This document shows, one piece after another, positions 42,963-53,247 of a DNA stretch of 64,000 nucleotides. A model generated the notes under the pieces. That model saw only the letters and a program-made list of their open reading frames with translations. It was not told where the DNA came from and searched no databases. Position 1 is the stretch's first letter; every line of letters begins with the position of its first letter. The translations under genes were made by a program, and so were the position numbers. Source of the DNA: Muricauda sp. SCSIO 64092 (GTDB lineage Bacteria; Bacteroidota; Bacteroidia; Flavobacteriales; Flavobacteriaceae); assembly GCF_023016285.1 (NCBI RefSeq), contig NZ_CP095413.1:2542001-2606000 (forward strand). Reading direction: 5' to 3'.

Positions 42963-44456
42963 TTAGATATTAGAATTTATTATGTCACAAAGAGCTTTTA
43001 ACTGAGTATCTTCCATTCCAAGTATTTGATTTATGGATCTTTCTAATTCATAATCCACTGCGACGCCATCACCGTCAAATAATTCTCCAGTACTTTGATA
43101 AGATATCATTCTTGACCATCTAATTTCCAATTCGGTCAAAGGCAGTCGATAAGCTTGACTCATGCCGCTAGAACCATCTGCTTTAACTCCAGCAAGATGT
43201 ATATTGGGATAACCTTTAAAAGAGCTGGCAAAGACACTTGCCGCACTTGCTGATTTCTCATTTTGCAATATGTATATTGGCTTATTGAAATGATATTTTT
43301 CAGCCGAGTTATCATTTCTTAGTACCATATAAAAATAGTCCGTGAATTTATTCTCATCCAATTCAATTGATGGACGAAAATTTTTCATAAATTTCGAGAT
43401 AGCATCTTTGGCTTCCTTGTTATGTTCCTCATACGATTTTATATTCCTAATCTCTAATCGTTTTCTTTCAGAATCGGTAATCTTATCTCGAAAGCGCACT
43501 AAATTGGCAACGTGATATTCGTTTTTTTCTAAAAAATAGTTGGCAAAAAAGAAAAGTAATTCTCTTTGCCCTCCTGAATTATTTCTGATATCCAGTATAA
43601 GGGCATTCGCATTTCTATTTTTCTCCATGGCCTTAGAAAGCCAGTCGAAATATTCTTCATTTTTTCGGCGTCCAAACATCTCGGGTATTCTTATATATCC
43701 AATATTATTGGACAGTGTTGATGCCATCAACTTCAATGATTTTGGATTTTCAATATCATAATGCGCATCACATACATCACGCCATTTTCTGTTATGTCTT
43801 GACAAAGGAAGTTGCAATGTAGTATCGCTCTTTTCATCCCAAGAAGAAAAAGTAAACCTTAGGGTATCACCATAAGCGATTGACGGAGCTACACTATAGA
43901 ATCTATACAACCGACTTACACCACGTGCCAATCTCGAACGTGTTGGAGCATATTTATCTTTTAAATTGTACTCGTATATATACTTTTTTACTTCAATGTC
44001 ATTTATACTTTTTAAAAATGGAAAACCATTTAAGACAAAAGAGTATAAAGAATCATCCTTCATACTGGATAAAGCAAGGATTTTATCTTCTTTCCAAGGG
44101 GCTATGGAAAATGGCAAATAAAACTTATCTGGTCTGCAGTCTCCAATATATTTTGCCCGAGAATGCCTATCTCCTAATTCCCCAAGAACATTTGTGACAG
44201 CTATTTCTATCTCCTTCTTAGTAATAGATTCTTTCTTTTGCAAAAAAGAATCTAGTTTTGCGAAGGCCTTATCAAATCTTCGATACCTCACATTGACATA
44301 AGCAGATTTTTTCTCTGCAATTTTTCTGAGATTATTGAGCTCTTCCGCAGCTTGGCTTCCCGAAATGGAGCAATTTACCCGTGTACCCAACATTGATCCG
44401 AACAGACAAATAGCGGACAGTAAACTAATAGTCAGTATAATTACCGTTTTAGACAT
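42963..44456 (-). CDS. S41-family peptidase, membrane-anchored or exported
   Basis: A 497-residue C-terminal-processing-type protease. The ATG at 44456 gives a clean signal/anchor (MSKTVIILTISLLSAICLFG); the in-frame ATG at 44501 adds a polar stretch and is less likely. The S41 core runs about 255-460: ANALILDIRNNSGGQRELLFFFA, then the nucleophile region NEKSASAASVFASSF, then GVKADGSSG. The long N-terminal part (about 30-250) has no PDZ that I can recognise. It is alone, four bases from the convergent FAD oxidoreductase and right behind a broken response regulator. Confidence 0.85.
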   Translation of the reverse strand: MSKTVIILTISLLSAICLFGSMLGTRVNCSISGSQAAEELNNLRKIAEKKSAYVNVRYRRFDKAFAKLDSFLQKKESITKKEIEIAVTNVLGELGDRHSRAKYIGDCRPDKFYLPFSIAPWKEDKILALSSMKDDSLYSFVLNGFPFLKSINDIEVKKYIYEYNLKDKYAPTRSRLARGVSRLYRFYSVAPSIAYGDTLRFTFSSWDEKSDTTLQLPLSRHNRKWRDVCDAHYDIENPKSLKLMASTLSNNIGYIRIPEMFGRRKNEEYFDWLSKAMEKNRNANALILDIRNNSGGQRELLFFFANYFLEKNEYHVANLVRFRDKITDSERKRLEIRNIKSYEEHNKEAKDAISKFMKNFRPSIELDENKFTDYFYMVLRNDNSAEKYHFNKPIYILQNEKSASAASVFASSFKGYPNIHLAGVKADGSSGMSQAYRLPLTELEIRWSRMISYQSTGELFDGDGVAVDYELERSINQILGMEDTQLKALCDIINSNI

Positions 44457-44478
44457 AGACAATATATTTTTGACAATT

Positions 44479-44851
44479 TCATTCAGAATTTGGATATCCA
44501 AATCTGTCTTTTATAATTATTCCTTCAGGTTCAACATTTCTATATACACTATACAGTCTATCTTCAATTGAAATATTTGATTTGATTTTTTCTTTTCTCA
44601 TCAAATCGGCCAAATCTTCTCCGGAATATATCTTCTTGTCAGGATAACTGGGAATCCTAATATCTAGAAAAACCAAATCATAGATTAACTTTTTTCTTCG
44701 AATACCTTTTGGTAAGCCTCTTTGGAGTTATGAGCAATATCAACGAAATATTTGCTGCTTTTTTTTGATTAAAATTCAACTCCAGTAAACCTTTAATTAC
44801 TTCACAGAAAAAAGGATTATCATCTACTACCAAAACATTTGTCAATTTCAA
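44479..44851 (-). pseudogene. Broken LuxR-type response regulator
   Basis: The minus strand from a TTG at 44849-44851 reads MKLTNVLVVDDNPFFCEVI, the start of a receiver. The frame is lost near 44760, and the sequence resumes in another frame as EAYQKVFEEK.., LVFLDIRIPSYPDKKIYSGEDLADLMRKEK, the same segment as IPAFPKMGIYSGEDLGVILRKKK in the intact regulator at 34814. After that, the part holding the Thr strand is missing, and the frame ends at 44479 without any HTH. A frameshift, an internal deletion and loss of the 3' end show it is dead. Confidence 0.7.
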
Positions 44852-44859
44852 TACTTATT

Positions 44860-45253
44860 AAATGAGAATTTTTACATTTATAAGTAATACGGAGCAAATA
44901 TTAAAAACCCTAGTATTTTGTTGATTTGAATTCAATATTTGATAGAGAATTGTCAAATTCATAAATAAAAATGAATACAATCATAGGCGGGAATTGTCCT
45001 ATAATTACATTCGGGTATAGAAAGAGTATAGCCGAATTTTAATGCATTAAAGGCTCGTATAAAGCTCTTAAAAAGATATAAGGTTTCCGTTTTGCTCTCT
45101 CAGTTTTGCAAGTGAGAAGTATTCCGAAAAGGTTCATTTAATCCTCAAAAGTTGGAAATCCATTAAGGAAAAAGTTGAACTACATGAATCAAATGCGAAT
45201 AAACCTTTTTTCTATAAAGTATTGAATAATGGATTAAAAGAATGGAAATAAGT
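44860..45253. other. Intergenic gap with a possible coding remnant
   Basis: A 394-bp AT-rich gap. On the plus strand, a stop-free stretch of about 55 codons ends at 45251 (its last part reads NANKPFFYKVLNNGLKEWK), lacks a start and matches no family I know. It is probably debris. No promoter or terminator is clear. Confidence 0.3.
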
Positions 45254-45919
45254 TTAAACCATCCTACCGTCCAATAGATTAATGACTCGGGACCCGTATG
45301 CGGCATTTTTCTCCGAATGGGTCACCTGAATAATGGTCACCCCATCTTCTTCATTCAACCTTTTGAACAGTTGCATGATTTCTTCACTCTGTTGCGAGTT
45401 GAGGTTTCCAGTAGGCTCATCGGCCAAAATCAATTTTGGGTTCGCGATCAAGGCCCTGGCCACACCGACCAATTGCTGTTGTCCCCCACTTAATTGGGCA
45501 GGAAAAAGGTCTTTTTTGCCAACAATGTTAAATCGATCCAACATATCGGCTACCATGGCCTTTCTTTCGGAGCCCTTGAATTTTTTATAGAGCAGGGGCA
45601 TTTCCAGGTTTTCATACACTTTTAAATCATCCAATAGATGGTAGGACTGAAATACAAAACCGATGTATTCCTTATAAAGGTTGGAGCGATGTTTTTCCTT
45701 TAATGTGTGCACGGATTCATCCAAAAAATGGTACTCGCCTTCATCAAAGGTATCCAGCATACCAATGACGTTGAGCAAGGTGGATTTTCCAGAACCGGAA
45801 GGCCCCATCACGGAAATGAATTCCCCTTCTTCTACTTGAAGGTTAATGTCCTTTAACAAAAAGATACGTTGGCCACCGGAGTTGACCCATTTAAAGATGT
45901 TTTTGAGTTGTAAAAGCAT
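45254..45919 (-). CDS. ABC transporter ATPase, MacB/LolD type
   Basis: A 221-residue nucleotide-binding subunit. Walker A GPSGSGKS, Q-loop FVFQSYHLL, signature LSGGQQQ, Walker B LILADEPTGNL and H-loop VTHSEK. The family powers FtsX/MacB-type permeases that move or release lipoproteins, peptides or antibiotics from the outer face of the inner membrane. It is the only ATPase for the permease array that precedes it on the same strand (22-bp gap), and is the last gene of that operon. It probably serves several permeases in turn. Confidence 0.94.
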   Translation of the reverse strand: MLLQLKNIFKWVNSGGQRIFLLKDINLQVEEGEFISVMGPSGSGKSTLLNVIGMLDTFDEGEYHFLDESVHTLKEKHRSNLYKEYIGFVFQSYHLLDDLKVYENLEMPLLYKKFKGSERKAMVADMLDRFNIVGKKDLFPAQLSGGQQQLVGVARALIANPKLILADEPTGNLNSQQSEEIMQLFKRLNEEDGVTIIQVTHSEKNAAYGSRVINLLDGRMV

Positions 45920-45941
45920 ACTATTGTTTTTTGAGTTTTGT

Positions 45942-48407
45942 TTATTCTTCTCTTAGTCTTTTTAAAGGGTTGTCATGGGCAGCAGTTATTGTTTGCGACA
46001 AAATGGTTCCAAAACCGGTTGCGAACATGATGCCCATCCCCAAAACAATGATCCATGGACTGAAACTGACCTTATAGGCAAAGGCTTCCAACCAAAGCGT
46101 ATTTACGAAATAACTTAGGGGCCCCGTAACCAAAACAGCAATTAAGAACAAGGGCAAAAAACCTTTGGATAAAAGAAATGTAATGTTTTTTGTTTTTGCT
46201 CCATGTACTTTTCGGATGCCTATCTCCTTCCTTTTTGATTCCGCTGTAAAGGCCGCTATTCCCAAAAGGCCAAGGGTTGATATGGTAATCGTTAAAAAGG
46301 AGATAAACCCTAAGATGTAAATGATATCGGAAAAGATGGCATTGGTGGCTTTAAGCTCATCTTCGTAAATATGGTATTTGAACGAATGAACCTTATCCAA
46401 ACTTTTCCATTGCCGTTCCATAAACGAAATGACGGATCCCGTATTCGAAGTCGGCGTATGGCGTACGTTCACATAGGCAAATTTATCCGGCAAGTATCTC
46501 AAAAGCAAGGGATCTTTGGGGTCTGCCTCGGTCAACAGGTCGAATATGAAATTGGACGTTAGCCCAATTACGGTTAAAGCGGTTCGTTCTTCCCCTATAC
46601 GAATGGTTTCCCCTACCACGGTTTCCGGTACCGTATAACCCAACAACTGCGCTGCGGCCTCATTCACAATTACAAATTCCTCATTGTGCTTTGGCATTTC
46701 AGCAGAAAAATTTGTCCCGGCTTTGAGCTGTATTTTTAGATTTGGAATGAAGTTTTGATCTACGGCAATAAAGTGTGATGTCAAATCGCTTTCCCCTTTG
46801 GCACCATTGTTTTCAATGAGCACACTTCCGCTATAACCACCTGTTCCGGGAACAAAGGAACAGGCAGAAATCCCTTGAATGGACGGATTTTGAATCAGTT
46901 CATTGGTCAGGGTTTCATAATCCATACCCTGAAGTTTAAGGTTGATCACATTGCTTTGGTCAAAACCATATTCTTTCTCCGTGAGATAGTTTAGCTGTGA
47001 AAAGATTAAAAGTGTGGTAATGATAAAAAAGAGGGAGGCGCAGAATTGTAGTACAACCAATCCCTTTCCAAGATGTATGCGTTTGCCTTTTCCAAGGGTC
47101 ATGCCCGTGGTATTGTGAAGGGTCTTTATGGGCGAAAAAGAAGATAAAAAGGAAGCTGGAAACACTCCTGCCATCCCGCCAACTATAACACTGAACAAAA
47201 CGAATACCAAAAAGAGGGCAATGTCAAACCTAAAATCCAAAATCAAGAATTGGTTTATCCATAAATCCAAAAATACCTTGGTCAATACTTGAAGCAGTCC
47301 AATAGCGATCAGCAATGAGAGTAATCCAACAAGTATGGATTCCAGTATAAACTGTAGGAATACCTGATGCCGGGAAGCACCCATGGTTTTTCTAACCCCA
47401 ATTTCCTTGGAGCGTGTCAGCGAACGGGCAAAAGAAAGATTTACATAGTTAAAACAGGCAGAAAATAGTACAATCAACCCTAAAAAGGAAAGCACGTAGA
47501 TGATTTCAATGGGGATTCGTAAACTCATGGGGTTTTGATGAAAGGTGCTCACATTGATCTGGGAGAGTTTTTCAGAAGCAAACCTAATATTGACATCCTC
47601 AAGAGTGCTATACTTTTCTAAGGTTACATCATTTAGAATGGGTTCCAAAGCCCTTTCGGAAACACCTTCTTTCAACAACAGATAGAGGTAAGCATCAAAA
47701 TAATTTTCCCAATTATCAAAAGTAGCATTGCTTTTTCCTTGTTTTACCAGAGAGGATATGGTGGACATGGAGACCAAAAAATCAAATTGGATATGTGAGG
47801 GTAGTGTGTTGTCCGTGATGCCGGTGACCACAAAATCGCCCAATACGGTTTCTTTGTTTTCCGTGGGAATCAAATCAATGCCCATGGTATTCAAACCAAC
47901 ATCATTGAGTTTAATCGACTTGCCAATTGGATTGGCTTCCCCAAACAGTTTAACGGCCGATTTTTTGGTAAGGACAATGGAGAACGGTTCCTTCAATACC
48001 GTTTTCGCGTCCCCTGAAACCAGATTAAAGTCGAAAACAGTAAAAAAACGGTCGTCCACGTAACGTCCGGCCAAAGGAATCCTATGGTCACCATATACTA
48101 CGTCCCCGCCCACAAAGCTTGATCTTATCTGTACCACATCTTCTATTACATGGGGATAGTTTTCGGAAAGCATTTTACCTAAGGGCAATGGTGTTGAGGC
48201 GAAAGAACGGTTTTCCTCAACACTTAAAACCCGGACGATCCTGTCCTGCTTTTCATGGAAGCCATCCACCTTTTTTTGGCTGTATATCAGGAGGATGATC
48301 AACAAACAGGTTGCCATACTCACCGATAGCCCTAAAACGTTGATGACCGAAAACAATTTATGTTTCAAAAGATTTCGAAAGGCAACCTTTATGTAGTTTT
48401 TTAGCAT
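45942..48407 (-). CDS. FtsX/MacB-type ABC permease 1
   Basis: An 821-residue permease built from two MacB-like halves: N-terminal helix (about 20-42), periplasmic core (about 45-290), three-helix FtsX block (about 295-430), then a second helix, core and FtsX block ending ..NPLKRLREE. The cytoplasmic coupling helix after the first core has the signature SKEIGVRKTMGAS, and the second has KEIGIRKVHGAK. No ATPase domain. Last permease before the ATPase gene, and the one most different from the others at its C-terminus (PLKRLREE rather than NPV-SLR-E). Confidence 0.9.
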   Translation of the reverse strand: MLKNYIKVAFRNLLKHKLFSVINVLGLSVSMATCLLIILLIYSQKKVDGFHEKQDRIVRVLSVEENRSFASTPLPLGKMLSENYPHVIEDVVQIRSSFVGGDVVYGDHRIPLAGRYVDDRFFTVFDFNLVSGDAKTVLKEPFSIVLTKKSAVKLFGEANPIGKSIKLNDVGLNTMGIDLIPTENKETVLGDFVVTGITDNTLPSHIQFDFLVSMSTISSLVKQGKSNATFDNWENYFDAYLYLLLKEGVSERALEPILNDVTLEKYSTLEDVNIRFASEKLSQINVSTFHQNPMSLRIPIEIIYVLSFLGLIVLFSACFNYVNLSFARSLTRSKEIGVRKTMGASRHQVFLQFILESILVGLLSLLIAIGLLQVLTKVFLDLWINQFLILDFRFDIALFLVFVLFSVIVGGMAGVFPASFLSSFSPIKTLHNTTGMTLGKGKRIHLGKGLVVLQFCASLFFIITTLLIFSQLNYLTEKEYGFDQSNVINLKLQGMDYETLTNELIQNPSIQGISACSFVPGTGGYSGSVLIENNGAKGESDLTSHFIAVDQNFIPNLKIQLKAGTNFSAEMPKHNEEFVIVNEAAAQLLGYTVPETVVGETIRIGEERTALTVIGLTSNFIFDLLTEADPKDPLLLRYLPDKFAYVNVRHTPTSNTGSVISFMERQWKSLDKVHSFKYHIYEDELKATNAIFSDIIYILGFISFLTITISTLGLLGIAAFTAESKRKEIGIRKVHGAKTKNITFLLSKGFLPLFLIAVLVTGPLSYFVNTLWLEAFAYKVSFSPWIIVLGMGIMFATGFGTILSQTITAAHDNPLKRLREE

Positions 48408-48422
48408 TTTTTAGTGTTTTTG

Positions 48423-50804
48423 TTATTCGTCCCGTAATACCTCCACGGGATTTACAATGGCGGCTTTAAAACTTTGCCAGCTCACCGTTGCCAAGGCAAT
48501 CAAGAGTGCAGCAGCCCCCGCCAAAGCAAAAACCCACCAACTAAGAGTTGTTTTATGGGCAAAACCTTCAAGCCATTGACTCATGGCGAACCATGAAATG
48601 GGGATGGCAATAAGAAAGGCCAACCCAATCCATTTTACAAAATCCTTGTTGAGAAGGGCAAGAATTTGGGCAATGGTGGCACCGTTCACCTTGCGTATTC
48701 CAATTTCTTTTGTTCTGCGTGCCATGGTGTTGGAAGCCAAAGCAAACAAGCCCATACAGGAAAGCATAATGGCCAATAGGGAAAACCATGTGATCAGGGT
48801 ATTTACACGTTCATATTCTTCATAATAAATGTTCAGTTTTTCATCGGTAAAAAAATAGATCAAAGGGGCATCCGGAAATAGCACGTTCCATTTTTCCCGC
48901 AAAAGGGCGATAGCCTGTGATGTAGCTCCCTTTTCCGATCGAATGGTGAGATAATCCCAATCCATTAGATTTTCCATGTCCGCAAAAAAATGGGCCAATG
49001 GCTCGGTTGCGCGCTGTACACCCTGATAGCTAAAATCATCAATGGCCCCAATCACACGATATTGCGTTCCGCCTTTCCTCCCTTCGACCAGGATTTGGCC
49101 TTCGGCGTTGGAAAAACCCAATTGGTCCATGGCAGTTTTGTTCAGGACCACCGTGTTTTTTAAGCTGGTTGGATCTTTATCAAACCCGTGCCCACTTAAT
49201 AAATCAATTCCCAGCGTTTTAAAATAATCCTTGCCAACGTATGATTTCCGCAGCGCAATATCCGGCAAAATACTTTCACCAATTGGATAAAAAGTATTGT
49301 AGTTTTCATCATAATCCCCGGGGACACTCCCTGTAAAATTAACGGAGGAGATGAAAGGGCTATCCAATAGTTCCTTGGAAATCACATCAAGTTTTCTAGA
49401 GGCGACCTCACTATCCTTATGCTTCCAAAAATCGGTTTGGGCAACAATGACATTCTCGTTATCAAACTTCGGGTTTTTGCCGATCATAAAATCGATTTGC
49501 CTCCTTACGGTAATGGTTCCGGAAATCAAAACAATTGCGATTACAAATTGTACAATGACTGAGGAGTGTTTGGCAAAACCGGATTTGTTTGTCGCTGTGA
49601 TTTTCCCCTGGAGGTTCTCGATCAATTTGCTTCTTGACCACAGCACGGAAGGCACTATACCGGAAAATAGTCCCGTAAAAATCCAAAGGCCAAGAAGTAG
49701 CGCGCCCAAAAAATAGGGGTTTAGGGATTGAAATGCCAACTCCATACCAAAGAGGGAATTGAAGGTAGGAAGTAAAATTGCGTTAAAAAGGATCAGACCA
49801 AGAAGTAACGCCATAAATCCCGTAGCAAGGGACTCGACCATAATTTGTTTTACAATGTGCTTTTTTAAGGCACCATGTACCTTTTTGACACCAATTTCAC
49901 GAGTTCTTGACAGCGCATTCACTATGGTTAAATTGATAAAATTTACAAGGGCTATACTGAGAATACCCACAGCGATGATGGCCAAAATTATGATCAAGGT
50001 TTGGTTGGATTCCTTGGCAGCATGGTATTCGGAAAAAGGGATTAAATCTATTTTAGTGTTGTTTTTCCCTGCCGGAAGGAAGTTCGCCTTAACAATATTG
50101 TCCAGCTTATTCCCAATTTGGGACGGACGCACACCATCTTGAAGCACCACATAGGTCTCTGAAAAAGTATTGTACCAATCATGGACGTCTTTGATCCAGG
50201 GCGAGATGGTCCCGCCGGTTTCATAAGAAGTTACAATGTCAAATGTTACGGAGGAGTTCCCAGGAATATCAACAACCCCGGTAATGGTAAAAAAAACATC
50301 GTCAAAACCTACTTGCAATTGCTTGCCCAAAGCTGAGGTAGTGCCAAAATATTTGGAGGCGAAGGGAGCACTGATGACCGCGCTGTATTTTTCCTCAAGA
50401 ACACCATTGGCCCCGCCCTCCTTAAAGGGAAAACTAAAAACGGAAAAGAATCCCTTATCCACATAAAAAACATTCTCTAAAAATGCATTGTCACCATAAC
50501 TTAAACGGTGACCATCCCAATCAAAAATTCGGGTTCCATTGACAATTTCTGGAATTTCTTGCTGCATTTGTGGTAACAGAAGCCCTTTTGTGGCGGTGCT
50601 TGTTCCCTCTTCATACACTTCTTGGATCCTATAGATATTGGAAAGGTTTGTGTTAAAGTGATTGTAGGTCAAATCATTGTACACGTAGATGACCAAGACC
50701 AGGAAGGAGGCTATCCCCACGCTAAGTCCAATAACATTGATACAAAAGGTGCCTTTATTGCGGTTACTATTCCTAAAGAAGAGTTTTAGATTGTGTTTCA
50801 ACAT
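48423..50804 (-). CDS. FtsX/MacB-type ABC permease 2
   Basis: A 793-residue paralogue with the same double layout. The N-terminus opens MLKHNLKLFFRNSNRNKG. Coupling motifs are TREIGVKKVHGA in the middle and TKEIGIRKVNGATIAQILALL near the end. Its C-terminal FtsX block is very close to that of permease 3 (VNGATI-QILALLN-DFVKWIG, then W-EGFA/W-NGFA), although the N-terminal and periplasmic parts differ strongly. Gap to permease 1 is 15 bp. Confidence 0.9.
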   Translation of the reverse strand: MLKHNLKLFFRNSNRNKGTFCINVIGLSVGIASFLVLVIYVYNDLTYNHFNTNLSNIYRIQEVYEEGTSTATKGLLLPQMQQEIPEIVNGTRIFDWDGHRLSYGDNAFLENVFYVDKGFFSVFSFPFKEGGANGVLEEKYSAVISAPFASKYFGTTSALGKQLQVGFDDVFFTITGVVDIPGNSSVTFDIVTSYETGGTISPWIKDVHDWYNTFSETYVVLQDGVRPSQIGNKLDNIVKANFLPAGKNNTKIDLIPFSEYHAAKESNQTLIIILAIIAVGILSIALVNFINLTIVNALSRTREIGVKKVHGALKKHIVKQIMVESLATGFMALLLGLILFNAILLPTFNSLFGMELAFQSLNPYFLGALLLGLWIFTGLFSGIVPSVLWSRSKLIENLQGKITATNKSGFAKHSSVIVQFVIAIVLISGTITVRRQIDFMIGKNPKFDNENVIVAQTDFWKHKDSEVASRKLDVISKELLDSPFISSVNFTGSVPGDYDENYNTFYPIGESILPDIALRKSYVGKDYFKTLGIDLLSGHGFDKDPTSLKNTVVLNKTAMDQLGFSNAEGQILVEGRKGGTQYRVIGAIDDFSYQGVQRATEPLAHFFADMENLMDWDYLTIRSEKGATSQAIALLREKWNVLFPDAPLIYFFTDEKLNIYYEEYERVNTLITWFSLLAIMLSCMGLFALASNTMARRTKEIGIRKVNGATIAQILALLNKDFVKWIGLAFLIAIPISWFAMSQWLEGFAHKTTLSWWVFALAGAAALLIALATVSWQSFKAAIVNPVEVLRDE

Positions 50805-50823
50805 GGTTCTGACTTTTTAATGG

Positions 50824-53247
50824 TTACTCTGTCCTTAAGCTTTCCACTGGGTTTTGGGCGGCCGCCTTAAAACTTTGCCAGCTTACGGTCACAAGGGCGA
50901 TGACCAATGCCAGAAATCCGGATAGGGCAAAAACCCACCAACTCATACTTGTTTTGTAGGCAAAACCATTCAACCATTGATTCATGGCATACCATGAAAC
51001 GGGTATGGCCATGACAAATGCAAAACCGATCCATTTTACAAAATCCGTATTCAGTAAAGCAAGGATCTGGGGTATTGTCGCACCATTTACTTTTCGTACC
51101 CCGATTTCCTTTTTTCGCCGTACAACGGTATAGGACGTAAGTCCAAAAAGGCCCATGGATGCAATTAAAATGGACAAAACCGTAAAAATCTGGAATGCGG
51201 TGCCAAAGGTTTTGTCATCCTTGTACTGTGCTTCAAAGTTTTGGTCGAGAAACGTATAATTAAAAGTGCTTTCCGGAAATATTTTCTTCCAGGCACCCTC
51301 AATTTGGACCATGGCCTGTTCCATACCACCGGAAGCCATCGCCTTCTGATTTAGTTTTACAAGGATGTTGTTGGAACTGGGAGCGTATCGTAAAATTATG
51401 GGTTCAATACCCGTTTTTAATCCAAAATGGTGATAGTCCTTAAGTATCCCGGCGATGGTCCAATCCTGTTCCCAAAATCGTACGGTTTTTCCAATGGCCT
51501 CATCCATCTCGGATATGCCCATGTATTGCACAAATTTTTCATTCATGACAATTTCATTGCTGTAACCGCGTGAGGTTTCTTTAAAGGGCCCTCCCGCTAC
51601 AAAGGTGAAATCCATTAATTCAAAAAAGGTAGGGCTAACGGAGTAATTATAGGTAATCCTTTTTTCATCCCTTGTTCCGTTAGGGAAGGTGATTCCGGCA
51701 CTGGAACCCAGGTCTTCGTACCTGCCTCCTGGAAAGGTGTTTGCCGTTGCCGTTTTTTCCACAAAGGGAATGTTACGCAATTCATCCTTGAAGGCCCTTA
51801 TCCCCTGCACAAGAGTGGAATCGGAATCCAATCCCAAATTAAGTACTTGCCAATGTAGGGCGACCACTTGTTCCAAATCGGCACCAATGGGCCGGTCTTT
51901 TAAGAACAAGATTTGTTTATTGACCATGAGGGTCCCCACCAGTAGGATAATGGTGGCGAAGAACTGTCCAACAATAAGTCCTTTTCGCACCTTAAGGCCA
52001 ACGGGGGAGGTATTGACCTTTCCCTTTAAGGTATTGGCAGGGGTATACCTACTCAAAATAAAGGCAGGGTATAGTCCCGAAACCAGGGAACCTAAGCATA
52101 CAAGACCAAAAATGGGGAGCATTTGGTCAATATTGGAAATTCCCAAGGACAAATCCTTGCCAATAAAAGTATTGAAGGAAGGCAACGCTATAAAAACAAT
52201 GCCAATGGCCAGCAGTACGGCTATGCCGTTCAATAAAAAGGACTCCAACAAGGATTGAAATACAATTTGGGGCTTTTGGGCACCGGCGACTTTTCGGACT
52301 CCGGTCTCTTTGGCCCGTTCGAGCGATTTGGCCGTCGAAAGATTGATATAGTTCAACCAGGAGAGGACAATGATGATTACCCCGATTACAAATAAAAACC
52401 GCACTCTTTGGATACTCCCATTGGCCTCCGCCTCATAGGGTTTATTGGAGTATAGGTGGATATCTTCCAAAGGTTCAATGTTATGCCGCTCGTAGGGTAA
52501 TGCCTCAATCTTGAAATCCTTTATTTTTTGTTGCAGCAGTGTCGTATTGGTATTGGGATCGATGCTGAAATAGGTGTAATATATATTTTGAGTCCATGTC
52601 CGTTCCCAATCCCCCTCAAAGACCTCCCAGGCACGAAAGGTGCTAAAGGAAATTAAAAAATCATTCTTTATATGGGTATTTCGATGGTTTTCCTTAAGAA
52701 TTCCGGTCACGGTAAAAATTGGACTGTAACTATCCATAAGTTTTAGGGATTTGCCCATTGGGTTTTCGGAACCAAAAACTTTTTGGGCCAAGGCTTCCGT
52801 AAGTACTATGGAGTAAGGTTCCTCCAAGGCAGTAGCAACATTGCCGTGTTTTAACTGGGAATGGAAGATTTTGAAATAGGAGGGATCGGCCAAAGACCCT
52901 TTGGTGTGTTCAAAAACCTGATTTCCACGGAGCAGTAAGCCCCCAGTTATATAGCGGAACCGCAGAAAATCCTTGATTTCAGGAAACTCATCCTTTAAGG
53001 TGGGTCCCGTAACGATATAGGTATTGGCGTCACCAGCAACCCATTTACCCCCCTCCTGATAGTCCATATAGGCCCGATATACATTTTCGGAGCCTTCAAA
53101 GGTATCATAGCTATTTTCATGGTCCACATAGAGCATAATCAATACAAAGGAGGCCACACCTATGGAAAGGCCAAGAATATTGATCAGGGAGTATAGCTTG
53201 TTTTTGAAAAGGTATCTCGTGGCGATTTTTAAAAAAAGCGTATACAT
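50824..53247 (-). CDS. FtsX/MacB-type ABC permease 3
   Basis: An 807-residue paralogue opening MYTLFLKIATRYLFKNKLYSL, the only one not starting ML(K) or MFKNHLK. The coupling motifs are AKETGVRKVAGA and KEIGVRKVNGATIPQILALL; the C-terminus is NPVESLRTE. It is first gene of the downstream unit (permeases 3-2-1 and the ATPase), because a 265-bp gap with a promoter-like dyad cluster precedes it. Confidence 0.9.
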   Translation of the reverse strand: MYTLFLKIATRYLFKNKLYSLINILGLSIGVASFVLIMLYVDHENSYDTFEGSENVYRAYMDYQEGGKWVAGDANTYIVTGPTLKDEFPEIKDFLRFRYITGGLLLRGNQVFEHTKGSLADPSYFKIFHSQLKHGNVATALEEPYSIVLTEALAQKVFGSENPMGKSLKLMDSYSPIFTVTGILKENHRNTHIKNDFLISFSTFRAWEVFEGDWERTWTQNIYYTYFSIDPNTNTTLLQQKIKDFKIEALPYERHNIEPLEDIHLYSNKPYEAEANGSIQRVRFLFVIGVIIIVLSWLNYINLSTAKSLERAKETGVRKVAGAQKPQIVFQSLLESFLLNGIAVLLAIGIVFIALPSFNTFIGKDLSLGISNIDQMLPIFGLVCLGSLVSGLYPAFILSRYTPANTLKGKVNTSPVGLKVRKGLIVGQFFATIILLVGTLMVNKQILFLKDRPIGADLEQVVALHWQVLNLGLDSDSTLVQGIRAFKDELRNIPFVEKTATANTFPGGRYEDLGSSAGITFPNGTRDEKRITYNYSVSPTFFELMDFTFVAGGPFKETSRGYSNEIVMNEKFVQYMGISEMDEAIGKTVRFWEQDWTIAGILKDYHHFGLKTGIEPIILRYAPSSNNILVKLNQKAMASGGMEQAMVQIEGAWKKIFPESTFNYTFLDQNFEAQYKDDKTFGTAFQIFTVLSILIASMGLFGLTSYTVVRRKKEIGVRKVNGATIPQILALLNTDFVKWIGFAFVMAIPVSWYAMNQWLNGFAYKTSMSWWVFALSGFLALVIALVTVSWQSFKAAAQNPVESLRTE

